NCBI RefSeq assembly: GCF_019218745.1
Contig: NZ_JAHUXA010000010.1
Coordinates: forward strand, 97,806-161,805
Source of the DNA: Enterobacter sp. ENT03
GTDB lineage: Bacteria; Pseudomonadota; Gammaproteobacteria; Enterobacterales; Enterobacteriaceae
DNA: 64,000 nucleotides
Direction of reading: 5' to 3'
A program made the translations under genes and the position numbers. Positions within the stretch are counted from its first letter, which is position 1; each line of letters opens with the position of its first letter. Below the pieces are notes generated by a model. The model saw only the letters and a program-made list of their open reading frames with translations. It did not search any database and had not been told where the DNA came from. Of the stretch, positions 19,398-28,136 are shown in pieces.

Positions 19398-19443
19398 TTT
19401 ACAACGGTTATCCACCCCGCTATAAGACTGTTTATACATACAG
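19398..19443 (+). promoter_or_regulatory. Sigma-70 promoter overlapped by a LexA (SOS) box
   Basis: A -35 box TTTACA (19398-19403), a 17-bp spacer and a -10 box TATAAG (19421-19426) are followed at once by CTGT-N8-ACAG (19428-19443; spacer TTATACAT), which fits the LexA consensus including its AT-rich middle. The box covers the expected start of transcription, 19 bp before the esterase ATG. Confidence 0.82.
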
Positions 19444-19462
19444 TTAATGGAGAGGGTAAAGT

Positions 19463-20374
19463 ATGGTGCTCGAAAAAGGCATTGCGGGGTTAGTTGACGC
19501 CTTTATCGCTGATGGACGTCCATCTTCACGGGACCAACATATTGATGACCGGCGTGCAGGATATGTTGCCAGCACAGCGCTGGCGGGCGAAACCGAAACG
19601 CGCGTTAGGGTAGAAGATATTGAGCTTGACGCTATGACGTTTCGCGTCGTTTCGCCCTTAAATGCCGTCGGTTCGCTACCTTGTGTAATTTATTATCATG
19701 GAGGATGTTTTGTCAGCGGCGGATTTACCACCCACGATAACCAGTTACGCCAGCTGGCTTACTTTAGTCAATGCCGTGTCATTGCTATGCAGTATCGGCT
19801 GGCGCCTGAGCATATTTTCCCGGCGGCGCATGACGACGCGGAAAAAGGAGCAAACCTTGTCTGGCACTACGCCGGGCGCTTAGGCATTGATAAGCATAAA
19901 ATTACCCTCGCGGGTGACAGTGCAGGAGGCCACCTTGCACTGGTAACGGCGTTACGCCTGAAAGCCGCGCAGCAATGGCAACCCGCTCAGTTGATGTTGA
20001 TCTACCCTATGCTTGATGCGACCGCGCATTATGAAAGCTATACGCGAAATGGCCAGGATTACGTCATTACCCGAGACACACTGTTGAGCGGTTATGAAAT
20101 GTATCTGCTCCATACCGATCGCATGCATCCGGAAGCCAGTCCCCTGTGGCGGGATGATTTCCAGGGCCTGCCACCGGTACACATTATTACCGCTGAATTC
20201 GATCCTTTATGTGACGAAGGGGAAGCCTTGTACCAGCGTATGACAAAGCAAGGAGTGTCCTGTACTGCACAACGCTACCTCGGCGTGAACCATGGATTCT
20301 TCCAGCTCGGTGGAATAAGCCAGGCTGCGCAAAATGCGATGCGCGACGTGGCCTGGCGTGTCGGTCGCCTCTAA
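19463..20374 (+). CDS. Alpha/beta-hydrolase esterase, hormone-sensitive lipase family
   Basis: A 303-residue family IV esterase-like protein (Aes relatives). The oxyanion motif is YYHGGCF (His79, Gly80, Gly81), the nucleophile Ser153 lies in GDSAGGH, and the acid and base are Asp247 (EFDPLCDEG) and His277 (VNHGF). It has no signal peptide, so it is cytoplasmic. The natural substrate is unknown, probably short acyl esters. A GGAGAGGG ribosome site precedes ATG 19463. Its promoter carries a LexA box, and the gene sits between a fabY fragment and intact fabY, so it looks inserted. Confidence 0.88.
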   Translation: MVLEKGIAGLVDAFIADGRPSSRDQHIDDRRAGYVASTALAGETETRVRVEDIELDAMTFRVVSPLNAVGSLPCVIYYHGGCFVSGGFTTHDNQLRQLAYFSQCRVIAMQYRLAPEHIFPAAHDDAEKGANLVWHYAGRLGIDKHKITLAGDSAGGHLALVTALRLKAAQQWQPAQLMLIYPMLDATAHYESYTRNGQDYVITRDTLLSGYEMYLLHTDRMHPEASPLWRDDFQGLPPVHIITAEFDPLCDEGEALYQRMTKQGVSCTAQRYLGVNHGFFQLGGISQAAQNAMRDVAWRVGRL

Positions 20375-20384
20375 AAAATATGGA

Positions 20385-20410
20385 AAAAGCGCACCTGAGT
20401 GTAGTGCGCT
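20385..20410 (-). terminator. Terminator downstream of fabY
   Basis: A 7-bp stem AGCGCAC/GTGCGCT (20388-20394 with 20404-20410) is followed on the minus strand by TTTTT. It lies about 160 bp past the fabY stop and just after the convergent esterase gene. Confidence 0.65.
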
Positions 20411-20568
20411 GAGTGCACCAGGCTGAAAGCAGCAGATTTAGCGAACAAACCCGGTTCAAAATCGAGCGTCAGCAATATTTTGGACGAGCGCAGAGCGCTT
20501 ACGGCGCGGCATATCACCGCCCCTGCAGAACGTTTCACACGGCCTGCAAGGGCGTCATCGGCTTAGCC

Positions 20569-21558
20569 CTACTCTTCCTCGTTACCGCCCTCTTCCAGCG
20601 GCCCGAAAGGTTTGGCGGGCAGGACGATATAGATGCCTTCAAAAATCGCCCCCGCTTTATCGTCGCCGAAGAGTTCGACCTGCAACTGGACGCGGGATTT
20701 ACGGCCACGGGCCAGACGATCCAGATCGCCGCTGAGGGAGCCTAAATCCGCGACGGCGCTCGGGCGGCCGCTGATTGGCTGGCTGTAGCGAATATGCGCA
20801 TCCGCCAGAATAATGGTGCCGCCCAGATGACGCTCGCGCAGCATCAGCCAGATTAAGCCCCAGCCGGTGAGCGTGGCCAGCGAGAACAGACTGCCGGCAA
20901 ATAGCGTGTTGTGCGGATTCTGATTGCCCGTCTCGGGCATGGTGGTGATAAATTTTTGCCCGGTGTACTGCTGAATACGCACGCCCATTTTTTCGCTGAG
21001 CGGAATATGCTCATACCAGGCCTGCTGTAACTGACCGCACCAGTCGCCGCGATGCAGAATGTCATCGAGCGAGGCGACGGGTTTTACCATCAAAAAATGG
21101 CGTAACGGGGTGGTCTGCGGCGCGGTGATCTCGCCCTCGTTCACAAAGCCGAGCTTGGCGAAAAACTCCACCGCGTCTTCCCGGGCGCTACAGGTGACGC
21201 GCTTTACGCCTTCCTGACGGGCTACGGATTCCAGCGTCATCGCCATCAACGTGCCAAGGCCTTTGTCCTGCACGCTGGGATGTACCGCCATAAAGCGGAT
21301 CGAGGCTTCATTATCGGCATTGATGTAGAGCCGTCCGACGGCCACCAGCTTGCCGTCCTCGTCCATAACCATCTGATGATGCGCCATCGCATCCCAGGCA
21401 TCGCGCTCGGAGCCGCGCGGCTGATGCAGCGGCTTACGCAACATTTCCCAGCGAAAGGCGTAATAACGTTCTAATTCTTCTTCTGTCTGCGGTACGCGTA
21501 GGTGATACATAGCGGTATTCTCTCTTGTTGACCGGGGCAACACCGCACGCTGGCTCAT
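20569..21558 (-). CDS. fabY: FabY/YiiD, GNAT domain plus thioesterase-like domain
   Basis: A 329-residue two-domain protein with the E. coli YiiD length. The N-terminal GNAT acetyltransferase domain (about 15-165) has the acetyl-CoA loop DKGLGTLMA. The C-terminal hot-dog YiiD_C domain (about 175-320) contains [20 protein letters not shown]. In E. coli the protein is linked to initiation of fatty acid synthesis (acetoacetyl-ACP synthase activity). The start overlaps the dtd stop (ATGA). The acidic end EEGGNEEE is the part found duplicated at 19288-19354. Confidence 0.92.
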   Translation of the reverse strand: MSQRAVLPRSTRENTAMYHLRVPQTEEELERYYAFRWEMLRKPLHQPRGSERDAWDAMAHHQMVMDEDGKLVAVGRLYINADNEASIRFMAVHPSVQDKGLGTLMAMTLESVARQEGVKRVTCSAREDAVEFFAKLGFVNEGEITAPQTTPLRHFLMVKPVASLDDILHRGDWCGQLQQAWYEHIPLSEKMGVRIQQYTGQKFITTMPETGNQNPHNTLFAGSLFSLATLTGWGLIWLMLRERHLGGTIILADAHIRYSQPISGRPSAVADLGSLSGDLDRLARGRKSRVQLQVELFGDDKAGAIFEGIYIVLPAKPFGPLEEGGNEEE

Positions 21559-21992
21559 ACCTGGAGCCAGAACGTCACGGGGCCGTCATTCACCAGCGAA
21601 ACCTGCATATCGGCAGCGAATCGTCCGGTTTGCGTCACCATATCGAGGCTGCGGCAACGCGACACGAAATAGTCATACAGTGCTTCGGCACGCTCAGGTT
21701 CAGCGCCTTTTGAGAACCCCGGACGCATGCCACGGCTGGTATCGGCCGCCAGGGTGAACTGCGACACCACCAGCACGCTGCCACCCGCCTGTTTCACGTT
21801 GAGGTTCATTTTGCCGTCAGCATCGCTAAAAATACGATAGCCCAACACCCGTTCGCACAGGCGGTCGGCTTTCTGCTCGTCGTCATCTTTTTCGACCCCT
21901 AATAACACCAAAAGGCCTGGGCCGATTTCGCCCGTCACTTCATCCTCCACGCTGACGCTGGCGCGGGTAACTCGTTGAATCAATGCGATCAT
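21555..21992 (-). CDS. dtd: D-aminoacyl-tRNA deacylase
   Basis: Cleaves D-amino acids from mischarged tRNAs in the cytoplasm. At 145 residues it equals E. coli Dtd and begins [13 protein letters not shown]. The SQFTLAAD motif and the C-terminal Gly-cisPro motif [11 protein letters not shown] are both present. The frame is open to 22088, but the family start at 21992 overlaps the yihY end by 4 bp in the usual way. Confidence 0.97.
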   Translation of the reverse strand: MIALIQRVTRASVSVEDEVTGEIGPGLLVLLGVEKDDDEQKADRLCERVLGYRIFSDADGKMNLNVKQAGGSVLVVSQFTLAADTSRGMRPGFSKGAEPERAEALYDYFVSRCRSLDMVTQTGRFAADMQVSLVNDGPVTFWLQV

Positions 21993-22861
21993 GGTTGGTC
22001 TGCGTGCTCTTCTTGTGCGGCTTCTTTGAGTCTGCGGTATTCCCCGAGAGTGACAGTTATTTCCGCGCCAAGCAAGACGATACACCACGTCCAGTAGACC
22101 CAGAGGAACAAAATCGGCACCACAGCCAGCACGCCGTAAATCAGCTGATAAGAGGGGAACATGGTGATGTAGAGGGCGAACGCTTTTTTGCCCAGTTCAA
22201 ATAACAGGGCGGCCACCAGCGCGCCAACCACCGCATCGCGGTTCGGTACCCGCGTGGTCGGCACGATGCTGTACAGCAGCCAGAACGACAGCCAGGACAA
22301 GATCAGCGGGAAAATCCGTAGTACATCGTCAATCACGCTATCGAGATCGCTGACCCAGCGCAGAGAGAGCAAATAGGAGCTGATCGCCAGGCTCGCGCCC
22401 GCCAGCAGCGGCCCCAGCGTCAGGATCATCCAGTACACCGCAAAGGAGTAAATTTTCGGGCGTATTCGCTTGCTGCGCCAGATGACATTAAGTGCGCTAT
22501 CAATGGCATACATCAATAACAATGAGGTGACGATCAGCCCGCACGCGCCTACCGCCGTCATTTTGCTGGAGTTCGCGACAAACTGTTCGATGTAACGCTG
22601 GATCACATCCCCCGTGGCGGGCATGAAATTCGCAAACACAAAGTGCCGTAGCTGGATGCTGACGTCGGTAAACATGGGAAACGCGGCGAAAAGCGCGAAA
22701 ATCACCGCCACCAGCGGCACCAGCGACAGCAGCGACACATAGGCGAGGTTCCCCGCCAGCGTCGTCATATTGTCTTCATCAATACGCTGCCAGAGCAATT
22801 TGAGCCAGGCGACCACCGGTCGGCTGTGATGCCTGGCTTTATGATGAACGGTTTTTAACAT
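21989..22861 (-). CDS. yihY: YihY/BrkB family inner-membrane protein
   Basis: A 290-residue inner-membrane protein of the YihY/BrkB (UPF0761) family with about six transmembrane segments, for example [20 protein letters not shown] and [18 protein letters not shown]. It was once named RNase BN, an assignment later moved to another gene; its function remains unclear. It overlaps yihX and dtd at either end, so the four genes form one operon. Confidence 0.95.
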   Translation of the reverse strand: MLKTVHHKARHHSRPVVAWLKLLWQRIDEDNMTTLAGNLAYVSLLSLVPLVAVIFALFAAFPMFTDVSIQLRHFVFANFMPATGDVIQRYIEQFVANSSKMTAVGACGLIVTSLLLMYAIDSALNVIWRSKRIRPKIYSFAVYWMILTLGPLLAGASLAISSYLLSLRWVSDLDSVIDDVLRIFPLILSWLSFWLLYSIVPTTRVPNRDAVVGALVAALLFELGKKAFALYITMFPSYQLIYGVLAVVPILFLWVYWTWCIVLLGAEITVTLGEYRRLKEAAQEEHADQP

Positions 22862-23454
22862 AACTGCTTCGCAAAATAGGTCGGGATAGTGTCTTTGCCT
22901 GTCACCAGAATAGAGGTGATCCCCAGCTGATTCGCACCCTCTATATTATCGGCGTTATCGTCAAAAAAGACCGTATCGGCAGCACTGAATCCTTCAGCCT
23001 GTAGCACCGCCTGATAAATTCGCGCTTCCGGTTTACGCATCCCCATATCCTGGGAGAGATAAATTTGATCGGCGGCAGCGTGAATTTCCGGGTATTCATC
23101 CGGCCAGAAGGTGGTGTGCAGGCGGTTAGTATTGGACAGCACGACCACCCGGTGCCCCTGATCGCGCAATTTATGCATGATGTCGATCACCTCCGGGCGC
23201 AGGGCAACGAATACCGCCTGCCAGCCGTGGGAAAACTGCTCGTAGCTGAGCGGCAGATCCAGTTCATGGCACAGCGCCTCGGCAAAGGCTTCGTCGGTGA
23301 TCTCCCCGCGCTCATGCTGATGGAAGGCCTCACCCATCGTAAAGCTCTGCTTTAGTGTCGCCAGCGGCACACGGCTGAAATCGCTCCATGTACCCAGTAC
23401 CCGATTGAAGTCAATATCAACAATCACGTTACCTAAATCAAAGATATAGAGCAT
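22855..23454 (-). CDS. yihX: HAD phosphatase, alpha-D-glucose-1-phosphatase
   Basis: A 199-residue HAD-superfamily phosphatase equal in length to E. coli YihX, which releases glucose from alpha-glucose-1-phosphate. HAD motif I is [11 protein letters not shown] (nucleophile Asp6), motif [10 protein letters not shown], motif III Lys near GMRKPE, and motif [10 protein letters not shown]. First gene of the operon; the ribosome site GAGAGGG precedes its ATG. Confidence 0.95.
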   Translation of the reverse strand: MLYIFDLGNVIVDIDFNRVLGTWSDFSRVPLATLKQSFTMGEAFHQHERGEITDEAFAEALCHELDLPLSYEQFSHGWQAVFVALRPEVIDIMHKLRDQGHRVVVLSNTNRLHTTFWPDEYPEIHAAADQIYLSQDMGMRKPEARIYQAVLQAEGFSAADTVFFDDNADNIEGANQLGITSILVTGKDTIPTYFAKQLC

Positions 23455-23655
23455 TTCCCTCTCCTTATCAGCCGTGGAAGGATAACTGTAGCGGGAAATG
23501 AAGAGAGTGAACAGTCGGCGGTGTAAGGGCTGTATGCGGAAGTAGCGTATGACTCACAAAACGGGCAGACAGTCAGGTTTCACCTGTATATTCTCTCTTA
23601 AGCTCTTCACTTTTACGCTATTCATCGCGATCACACTCTTTTATGGGACCATAGA

Positions 23656-25191
23656 ATGGAAACGAAACTCCCTATAAATATCAAAGATCTACTTTCGAAG
23701 CGAACGGTAGAAAGCGAACGCATCGAATATAAAAGTGGATGGAATCCGGAATCTGTACTGCACAGCATTTGCGCTTTTGCTAATGATTTTCATAACCTCG
23801 GCGGTGGCTACATTGTTATTGGCATCGAAGAGCAACACGGCCAGCCCATCCTGCCACCCGCTGGATTAAAATCGGATCAAATAGACAGGCTCCAGAAAGA
23901 ACTGCTCAACCTGGGCCACGCTGCCATCGTTCCGGCTTACCACCCTTTAAGTGCTGTCTATCGTTATATGGATAAAGACATTCTGGTGCTGTGGGTACCG
24001 GGAGGAGAATCACGGCCTTATAAATCGAAAACCACCTTATCCGATAAAAAAAATGAATGGGCGTGGTATATCCGAAAACATACCAGTACAAAAAAAGCGA
24101 CCACGGATGAAGAACATGAATTAATGGGGCTAGCTGCGTCGGTTCCTTTTGACGATCGTTATCGTTTAGCAGCCTCTATGCAGGATTTATCGCCCCGACT
24201 GATTCAGGAATATTTAACGTCCATTGGCAGCGAGCTCGCTGCCGGGCACGAAGCATTGAGCCTTGATGACATTAGTCGCAGAATGAATATTGCTGGCGGG
24301 CCTGTTGAGTCGCTATGCCCTAAAAACGTTGGACTGTTGTTTTTTAATGAGCATCCGGCGCGCTTTTTCCCTGCCACGCAAATAGATGTTGTTTATTTTC
24401 CTGATGGCCCGGCAGGTGATCGTTTTGAGGAAAAAATCTTCTCCGGTCCGCTGGATAAAATTACGCGAGACGCATTAAGTTACATAAATCGAAATTACAT
24501 CAAAGAGATAGTCGTTAAACACGCCGATAAACCCGAGGCCGAGCGTTTCTGGAATTTCCCACTAGCGGCAATTGAAGAAGCGGTAGTCAATGCGGTCTAT
24601 CATCGCTCATATGAAATACGTGAACCTGTTGAGATCCGCATCACAGCCGAAGAGTTGATGGTATTAAGTTTCCCCGGCCCCGATCGATCAATTCGCTTGC
24701 CTGAACTGCAACAAGGGCGGGCCGTTAGCCGCCGCTACCGGAATCGTCGCATTGGTGAATTTTTGAAAGAGCTGGATCTGACGGAAGGGCGTTCAACAGG
24801 CGTTCCGAAAATATTACGAGCAATGAACAAAAACGGTTCACCACCTCCTGTCTTTGATACTGATGAAGAGCGCACTTTTTTCCTGACGCGTTTGAGTGTG
24901 CACCCCAATGCACTGACCCCGGAAGTTACCCCGGAAGTCACCCCGGAAGTTACCCCGGAAGTTACCCCGGAAGTCACCCCGGAAGAGAGAGTATGTCGAG
25001 CACTGGAAGGAGAAATGACGCGAGCACAGTTGCAGCAGGCATTGGGTCTTAAAGATACAGAATATTTCCGGACGAAATTTCTCCTGCCTGCTTTAAACGC
25101 CGGTCTGGTGGCTATGACCATCCCCGACAAACCCCGCAGCAGCAAGCAACGCTACACCCTGACAGTCGCTGGAAAAAAACGGATTAGTTAA
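23656..25191 (+). CDS. AlbA_2/Schlafen-domain ATP-binding regulator-like protein
   Basis: A 511-residue protein of the family annotated as putative DNA-binding or RecG-like. The AlbA_2 domain (about 10-140) opens with SERIEYKSGWNPE and contains GGGYIVIGIEE. A middle GHKL-type segment (about 300-385, EEAVVNAVYHRSY, STGVPKILRAM) is followed by a PEVT tandem repeat (about 421-443) and a C-terminal winged helix. Such proteins occur as regulators and in defence or toxin-like contexts; the role here is unknown. It is a single gene between yihX and the sulfosugar region, where E. coli has yihW. Confidence 0.8.
   Translation: METKLPINIKDLLSKRTVESERIEYKSGWNPESVLHSICAFANDFHNLGGGYIVIGIEEQHGQPILPPAGLKSDQIDRLQKELLNLGHAAIVPAYHPLSAVYRYMDKDILVLWVPGGESRPYKSKTTLSDKKNEWAWYIRKHTSTKKATTDEEHELMGLAASVPFDDRYRLAASMQDLSPRLIQEYLTSIGSELAAGHEALSLDDISRRMNIAGGPVESLCPKNVGLLFFNEHPARFFPATQIDVVYFPDGPAGDRFEEKIFSGPLDKITRDALSYINRNYIKEIVVKHADKPEAERFWNFPLAAIEEAVVNAVYHRSYEIREPVEIRITAEELMVLSFPGPDRSIRLPELQQGRAVSRRYRNRRIGEFLKELDLTEGRSTGVPKILRAMNKNGSPPPVFDTDEERTFFLTRLSVHPNALTPEVTPEVTPEVTPEVTPEVTPEERVCRALEGEMTRAQLQQALGLKDTEYFRTKFLLPALNAGLVAMTIPDKPRSSKQRYTLTVAGKKRIS
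24916..24984 (+). repeat. 12-bp in-frame tandem repeat encoding (PEVT)n
   Basis: Five full copies of ACCCCGGAAGT[TC] and a partial sixth run from 24916 to about 24984. They code for Thr-Pro-Glu-Val repeats linking the ATPase-like domain to the winged helix. Copies differ only at the last base, so recent slippage is likely and copy number may vary between strains without breaking the frame. Confidence 0.95.
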
Positions 25192-25194
25192 CGC

Positions 25195-26223
25195 TCAAAA
25201 CGGCAGTCGCGTACTGTCGCGTGGCACGATCTCAAATCCGGCGTCGACGATGTCGCCCTTCCAGCTGCGGTCGGCGCTCATACGCAGCATCATTTCCGCG
25301 GTGCGGGCGGCAATAACGCTGGCGTTGAGATTCACGCTGGAGAGCGTGACCGGCGACAGCCATGCGCTGGAGGGGAAATCCCCGTAGCCCAGAATGCTCA
25401 GCTTTTCGGGTACGGCGATGCCACGGCTGTGCGCTTCCATCAGCAGTGCAGTGGCAATGGAATCGCTGGTACAAAAAATGCCGTCCAGCCCGCGCGCTTT
25501 GACCAGCGTCGGGACGAGGATTTCCCGGCTGGCCTGCCAGATATTTTCCGCACGGGGAATATCTACCAGCAGCGCGGTTTTACCCTGCTCTTTCAGCGCG
25601 CGACTAAAACCGGCGAAACGAATACGCGCCCGAATATCGTCATCAAAGCGGGTGGTAAAATACGCCAGCTCCTGGCAGCCAGCATCGAGCAGAAAACGTG
25701 CCGCCGCATAGCCAATTTCCGTGTGATTATTGCCGACCCGCGCCGGGAAAGCGCCGCCATCCACCTGCCACATCTGCACCACCGGCACACCGCTGTTACG
25801 CAGCATTTTCAGCGTCGAAGGCTTATGGTCTGCCCCGGCAATGGCAATCACTGCGGGTGACCATTGCAGAATCGAACGGATCTGTTCTTCTTCTTTATCG
25901 AGGCTGTGATCGTGGGAGGCGATGGACAACTGAAACCCCTGCACGCTCACCGTGGATTCAATGCGCTGCACCACATGGCTAAAAAAACTGTTCGCCAGCG
26001 ACGGCAGCACCATTGCCATATTGCTGCTCTGCCCGCCGGTAAACTGGCTGGCGATTTTGTTATGCACGTAACCCAGGCTGTCGATAGCCGACTGGATTTT
26101 TTTGCCGGTTTTTTCCGACACGCGATCGGGCTGGCGGATATAAAGCGAAACCGTGGAGGGCGAGACGCCAGCCTTCGCGGCGACATCATCAAGTTTTACG
26201 ATTTGGCGTGATCTCTGGCGCAT
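25195..26223 (-). CDS. LacI-family regulator of the sulfo-ED locus
   Basis: A 342-residue LacI/GalR-type repressor. The HTH reads VKLDDVAAKAGVSPSTVSLYI, and a sugar-binding domain follows (SSNMAMVLPSLANSFFSHVV onward). Its ATG lies 28 bp inside the symporter gene with GGGAGTGGA just upstream, so the two are translated from one mRNA. The likely operator is the perfect palindrome at 28082-28103 between the symporter and the dehydratase operon. The inducer is inferred to be sulfoquinovose or a pathway intermediate. Confidence 0.85.
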   Translation of the reverse strand: MRQRSRQIVKLDDVAAKAGVSPSTVSLYIRQPDRVSEKTGKKIQSAIDSLGYVHNKIASQFTGGQSSNMAMVLPSLANSFFSHVVQRIESTVSVQGFQLSIASHDHSLDKEEEQIRSILQWSPAVIAIAGADHKPSTLKMLRNSGVPVVQMWQVDGGAFPARVGNNHTEIGYAAARFLLDAGCQELAYFTTRFDDDIRARIRFAGFSRALKEQGKTALLVDIPRAENIWQASREILVPTLVKARGLDGIFCTSDSIATALLMEAHSRGIAVPEKLSILGYGDFPSSAWLSPVTLSSVNLNASVIAARTAEMMLRMSADRSWKGDIVDAGFEIVPRDSTRLPF

Positions 26224-27923
26224 TCCACTCCCGTTTTATTATTCCGTGTTAACAGCCACATCAGCAGCAACGCCCCGGCCCAGACGGCGGCAAGCCACCA
26301 GCCGAAACTCGCTGGTATCCCCGTTTTCGCGGCAAGGCCGAGGGGGGATAACGTCATAAATATACTGATTAAAACGGCCATCATCATAACACTTGAGGGG
26401 ATGGCGTAACGCCATTTTTCCATCGGTATTCTGGCGGGTGCCACCGCTAGCTCAACCCAGCCTGCAGGCCGCAGATACCCCATCAGCAGCAGTATCGTCA
26501 GTTCAATGATGAACAGTAGCCCCATCACGTGGATATAGTGCAGAGGAATGAGTTTTTGCACGCCGCTGAAGGTATAGATCGCATAAACAACAATATGAAA
26601 AACAAGCACTATTTTCGCCGCCCGCGCCGGGACGTTGCGCGTTAAAAATCCCGCTAACACCAGGGTGATGATTGGGATGTTATAAAAGCCGGTAAAGCGG
26701 CGCATCAAATCAAAGATGCCGTTCGGCGTATGCAGCAATAACGGGGCCATCACAATGGATACCAGCGAAAACACCAGCGAAGCGATTTTCCCCACCCGCA
26801 CCAGTTTTGCTTCATCCTGACAGCCAGTGAGCGGGCCATAGAGATCGATAACAAACAGCGTGGCGCTGGCGTTGATAATCGAATTGAAATGGCTGATCAC
26901 CGTGCCGAAAATGGCGGCGGTAAACATGCCCGTCAGCCACCACGGCAACAGCGCTTTTACCAGCGCCGGATACGCATAATCCGCATTGCTGAACACCGGG
27001 CCAAACAGGTTGAAAGCAATCAGTCCCGGCAGCACCATCACCAGCGGCACCAGCAGTTTGATACTGCCCGCCAGCAGCACGCCCTTCTGACTTTCCGCGA
27101 GGGACGACGCCCCTAACGTGCGTTGAATGATCATCTGATTGGTGCACCAATAGAACATATTGGCGCACAGCATCCCGGTAAATACCGTGCTGAACGGCAC
27201 GGATGCAGTTTCACTGCCGATGGCGTTCAGTTGCTCCGGGTGACTCAGCAGGCGCGTTGCCCCGCTGATAAAGGCACCGTCGCCCAGGGCGAACAGCCCC
27301 AACACGGGGATCAGCAATGCGGCGATCAGTAAAATCACGCCGCTGATGGTGTCGGAGATTGCCACCGCTTTCAACCCGCCCAGGGTAGCATACAGGCCAC
27401 CAATCGCCCCCATCGCCAGTGCTGGCAGCGCGATGGCGCTCCAGGCGGATAGATTAAAAAAAGCCTGCAAATCAAAGATTTCATTCATGGTGATCGCGCC
27501 AAGATAGAGGCTGCACGGGTTCGCCATCACCGCATAGCCCACCAGCAGCATAATGCTCACCATCCGCCGGGTCGTCCGATCAAAGCGCGTTTCCAGAAAT
27601 TGCGGCAGCGTGGTCAGTCCGCGACGCAAAAAGCGCGGCAGAAAAAACAACGCCATAATGATGGTCGCCACTGCGGCGGTGCTTTCCCAGGCCATGCCGC
27701 TAATATCAAAGCGATATGCATTGCCGTTCAGCCCCACAAGTTGTTCCGCCGAGAGGTTGGACAGCAGCAGCGATCCGGCAATGAAATAGCCTGATAATCC
27801 CCGCCCGGCGAGAAAAAACCCCTCCACGCCCGCTTCTGAAATACCTTTGGTTTTACGATATGAATATAGCGCTACGAAAATTAAGAAAAGTAAAAACGAC
27901 GCGACAGAAAATAGCATCTGCAT
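26196..27923 (-). CDS. Sodium:solute symporter, YidK-like, probable sulfosugar importer
   Basis: A 575-residue SSS-family (SLC5-like) symporter with about 14 transmembrane helices. Family hallmarks are visible: FFLAGRGLSGYFIAGSLLLS, LSAEQLVGLNGNAY, and GGLYATLGGLKAVAISD. It resembles E. coli YidK. An upstream ATG at 27944 has no ribosome site; GGGAGGGTGG before ATG 27923 decides the start. It diverges from the dehydratase operon and shares its control region, so import of the sugar that operon degrades is the best inference; the substrate cannot be read from the sequence. Confidence 0.83.
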   Translation of the reverse strand: MQMLFSVASFLLFLIFVALYSYRKTKGISEAGVEGFFLAGRGLSGYFIAGSLLLSNLSAEQLVGLNGNAYRFDISGMAWESTAAVATIIMALFFLPRFLRRGLTTLPQFLETRFDRTTRRMVSIMLLVGYAVMANPCSLYLGAITMNEIFDLQAFFNLSAWSAIALPALAMGAIGGLYATLGGLKAVAISDTISGVILLIAALLIPVLGLFALGDGAFISGATRLLSHPEQLNAIGSETASVPFSTVFTGMLCANMFYWCTNQMIIQRTLGASSLAESQKGVLLAGSIKLLVPLVMVLPGLIAFNLFGPVFSNADYAYPALVKALLPWWLTGMFTAAIFGTVISHFNSIINASATLFVIDLYGPLTGCQDEAKLVRVGKIASLVFSLVSIVMAPLLLHTPNGIFDLMRRFTGFYNIPIITLVLAGFLTRNVPARAAKIVLVFHIVVYAIYTFSGVQKLIPLHYIHVMGLLFIIELTILLLMGYLRPAGWVELAVAPARIPMEKWRYAIPSSVMMMAVLISIFMTLSPLGLAAKTGIPASFGWWLAAVWAGALLLMWLLTRNNKTGVECARDHAKS

Positions 27924-28081
27924 AACACCACCCTCCCTGATCATGCTGTGCCATTACTATTCCACAGCCTTTCCCCGACAAATAACGACAATAGGCGGAA
28001 AATTTGAGCTGGCCTGTCAAAAACCATACTCACGGTGAGGTAATTGCGGGGGCTATCACAAAACAGCGCTAAGCCATCTTG

Positions 28082-28103
28082 AATATCGTAGCGCTACGAT
28101 ATT
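28082..28103. promoter_or_regulatory. Perfect 22-bp palindromic operator
   Basis: A perfect inverted repeat with arms AATATCGTAGC and central CG at 28092-28093, 33 bp before the dehydratase ATG. Its form is that of a LacI-family operator. Two weaker AGCGCTA-containing matches lie at 28065-28071 and, inside the symporter gene, at 27867-27877; the latter is centred about 222 bp away and could allow looping. Confidence 0.8.
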
Positions 28104-28136
28104 ACCGTATAAAGAAACCAATACCGGAGTACTTAC

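Larger units (their letters stand above)
19045..19462. other. Intergenic region with hairpin, fabY remnant and promoter
   Basis: A 418-bp stretch without an intact gene. It holds a 9-bp perfect hairpin (19229-19237 with 19248-19256, CAACCCGGT arms, no T run), a decayed copy of the fabY 3' end (19288-19354), and the promoter and LexA box of the next gene. Confidence 0.7.

Noticed and set aside
24916..24984. Short regular repeats considered as a CRISPR array
   Set aside because: Units are contiguous 12-mers without spacers and code in frame for PEVT.
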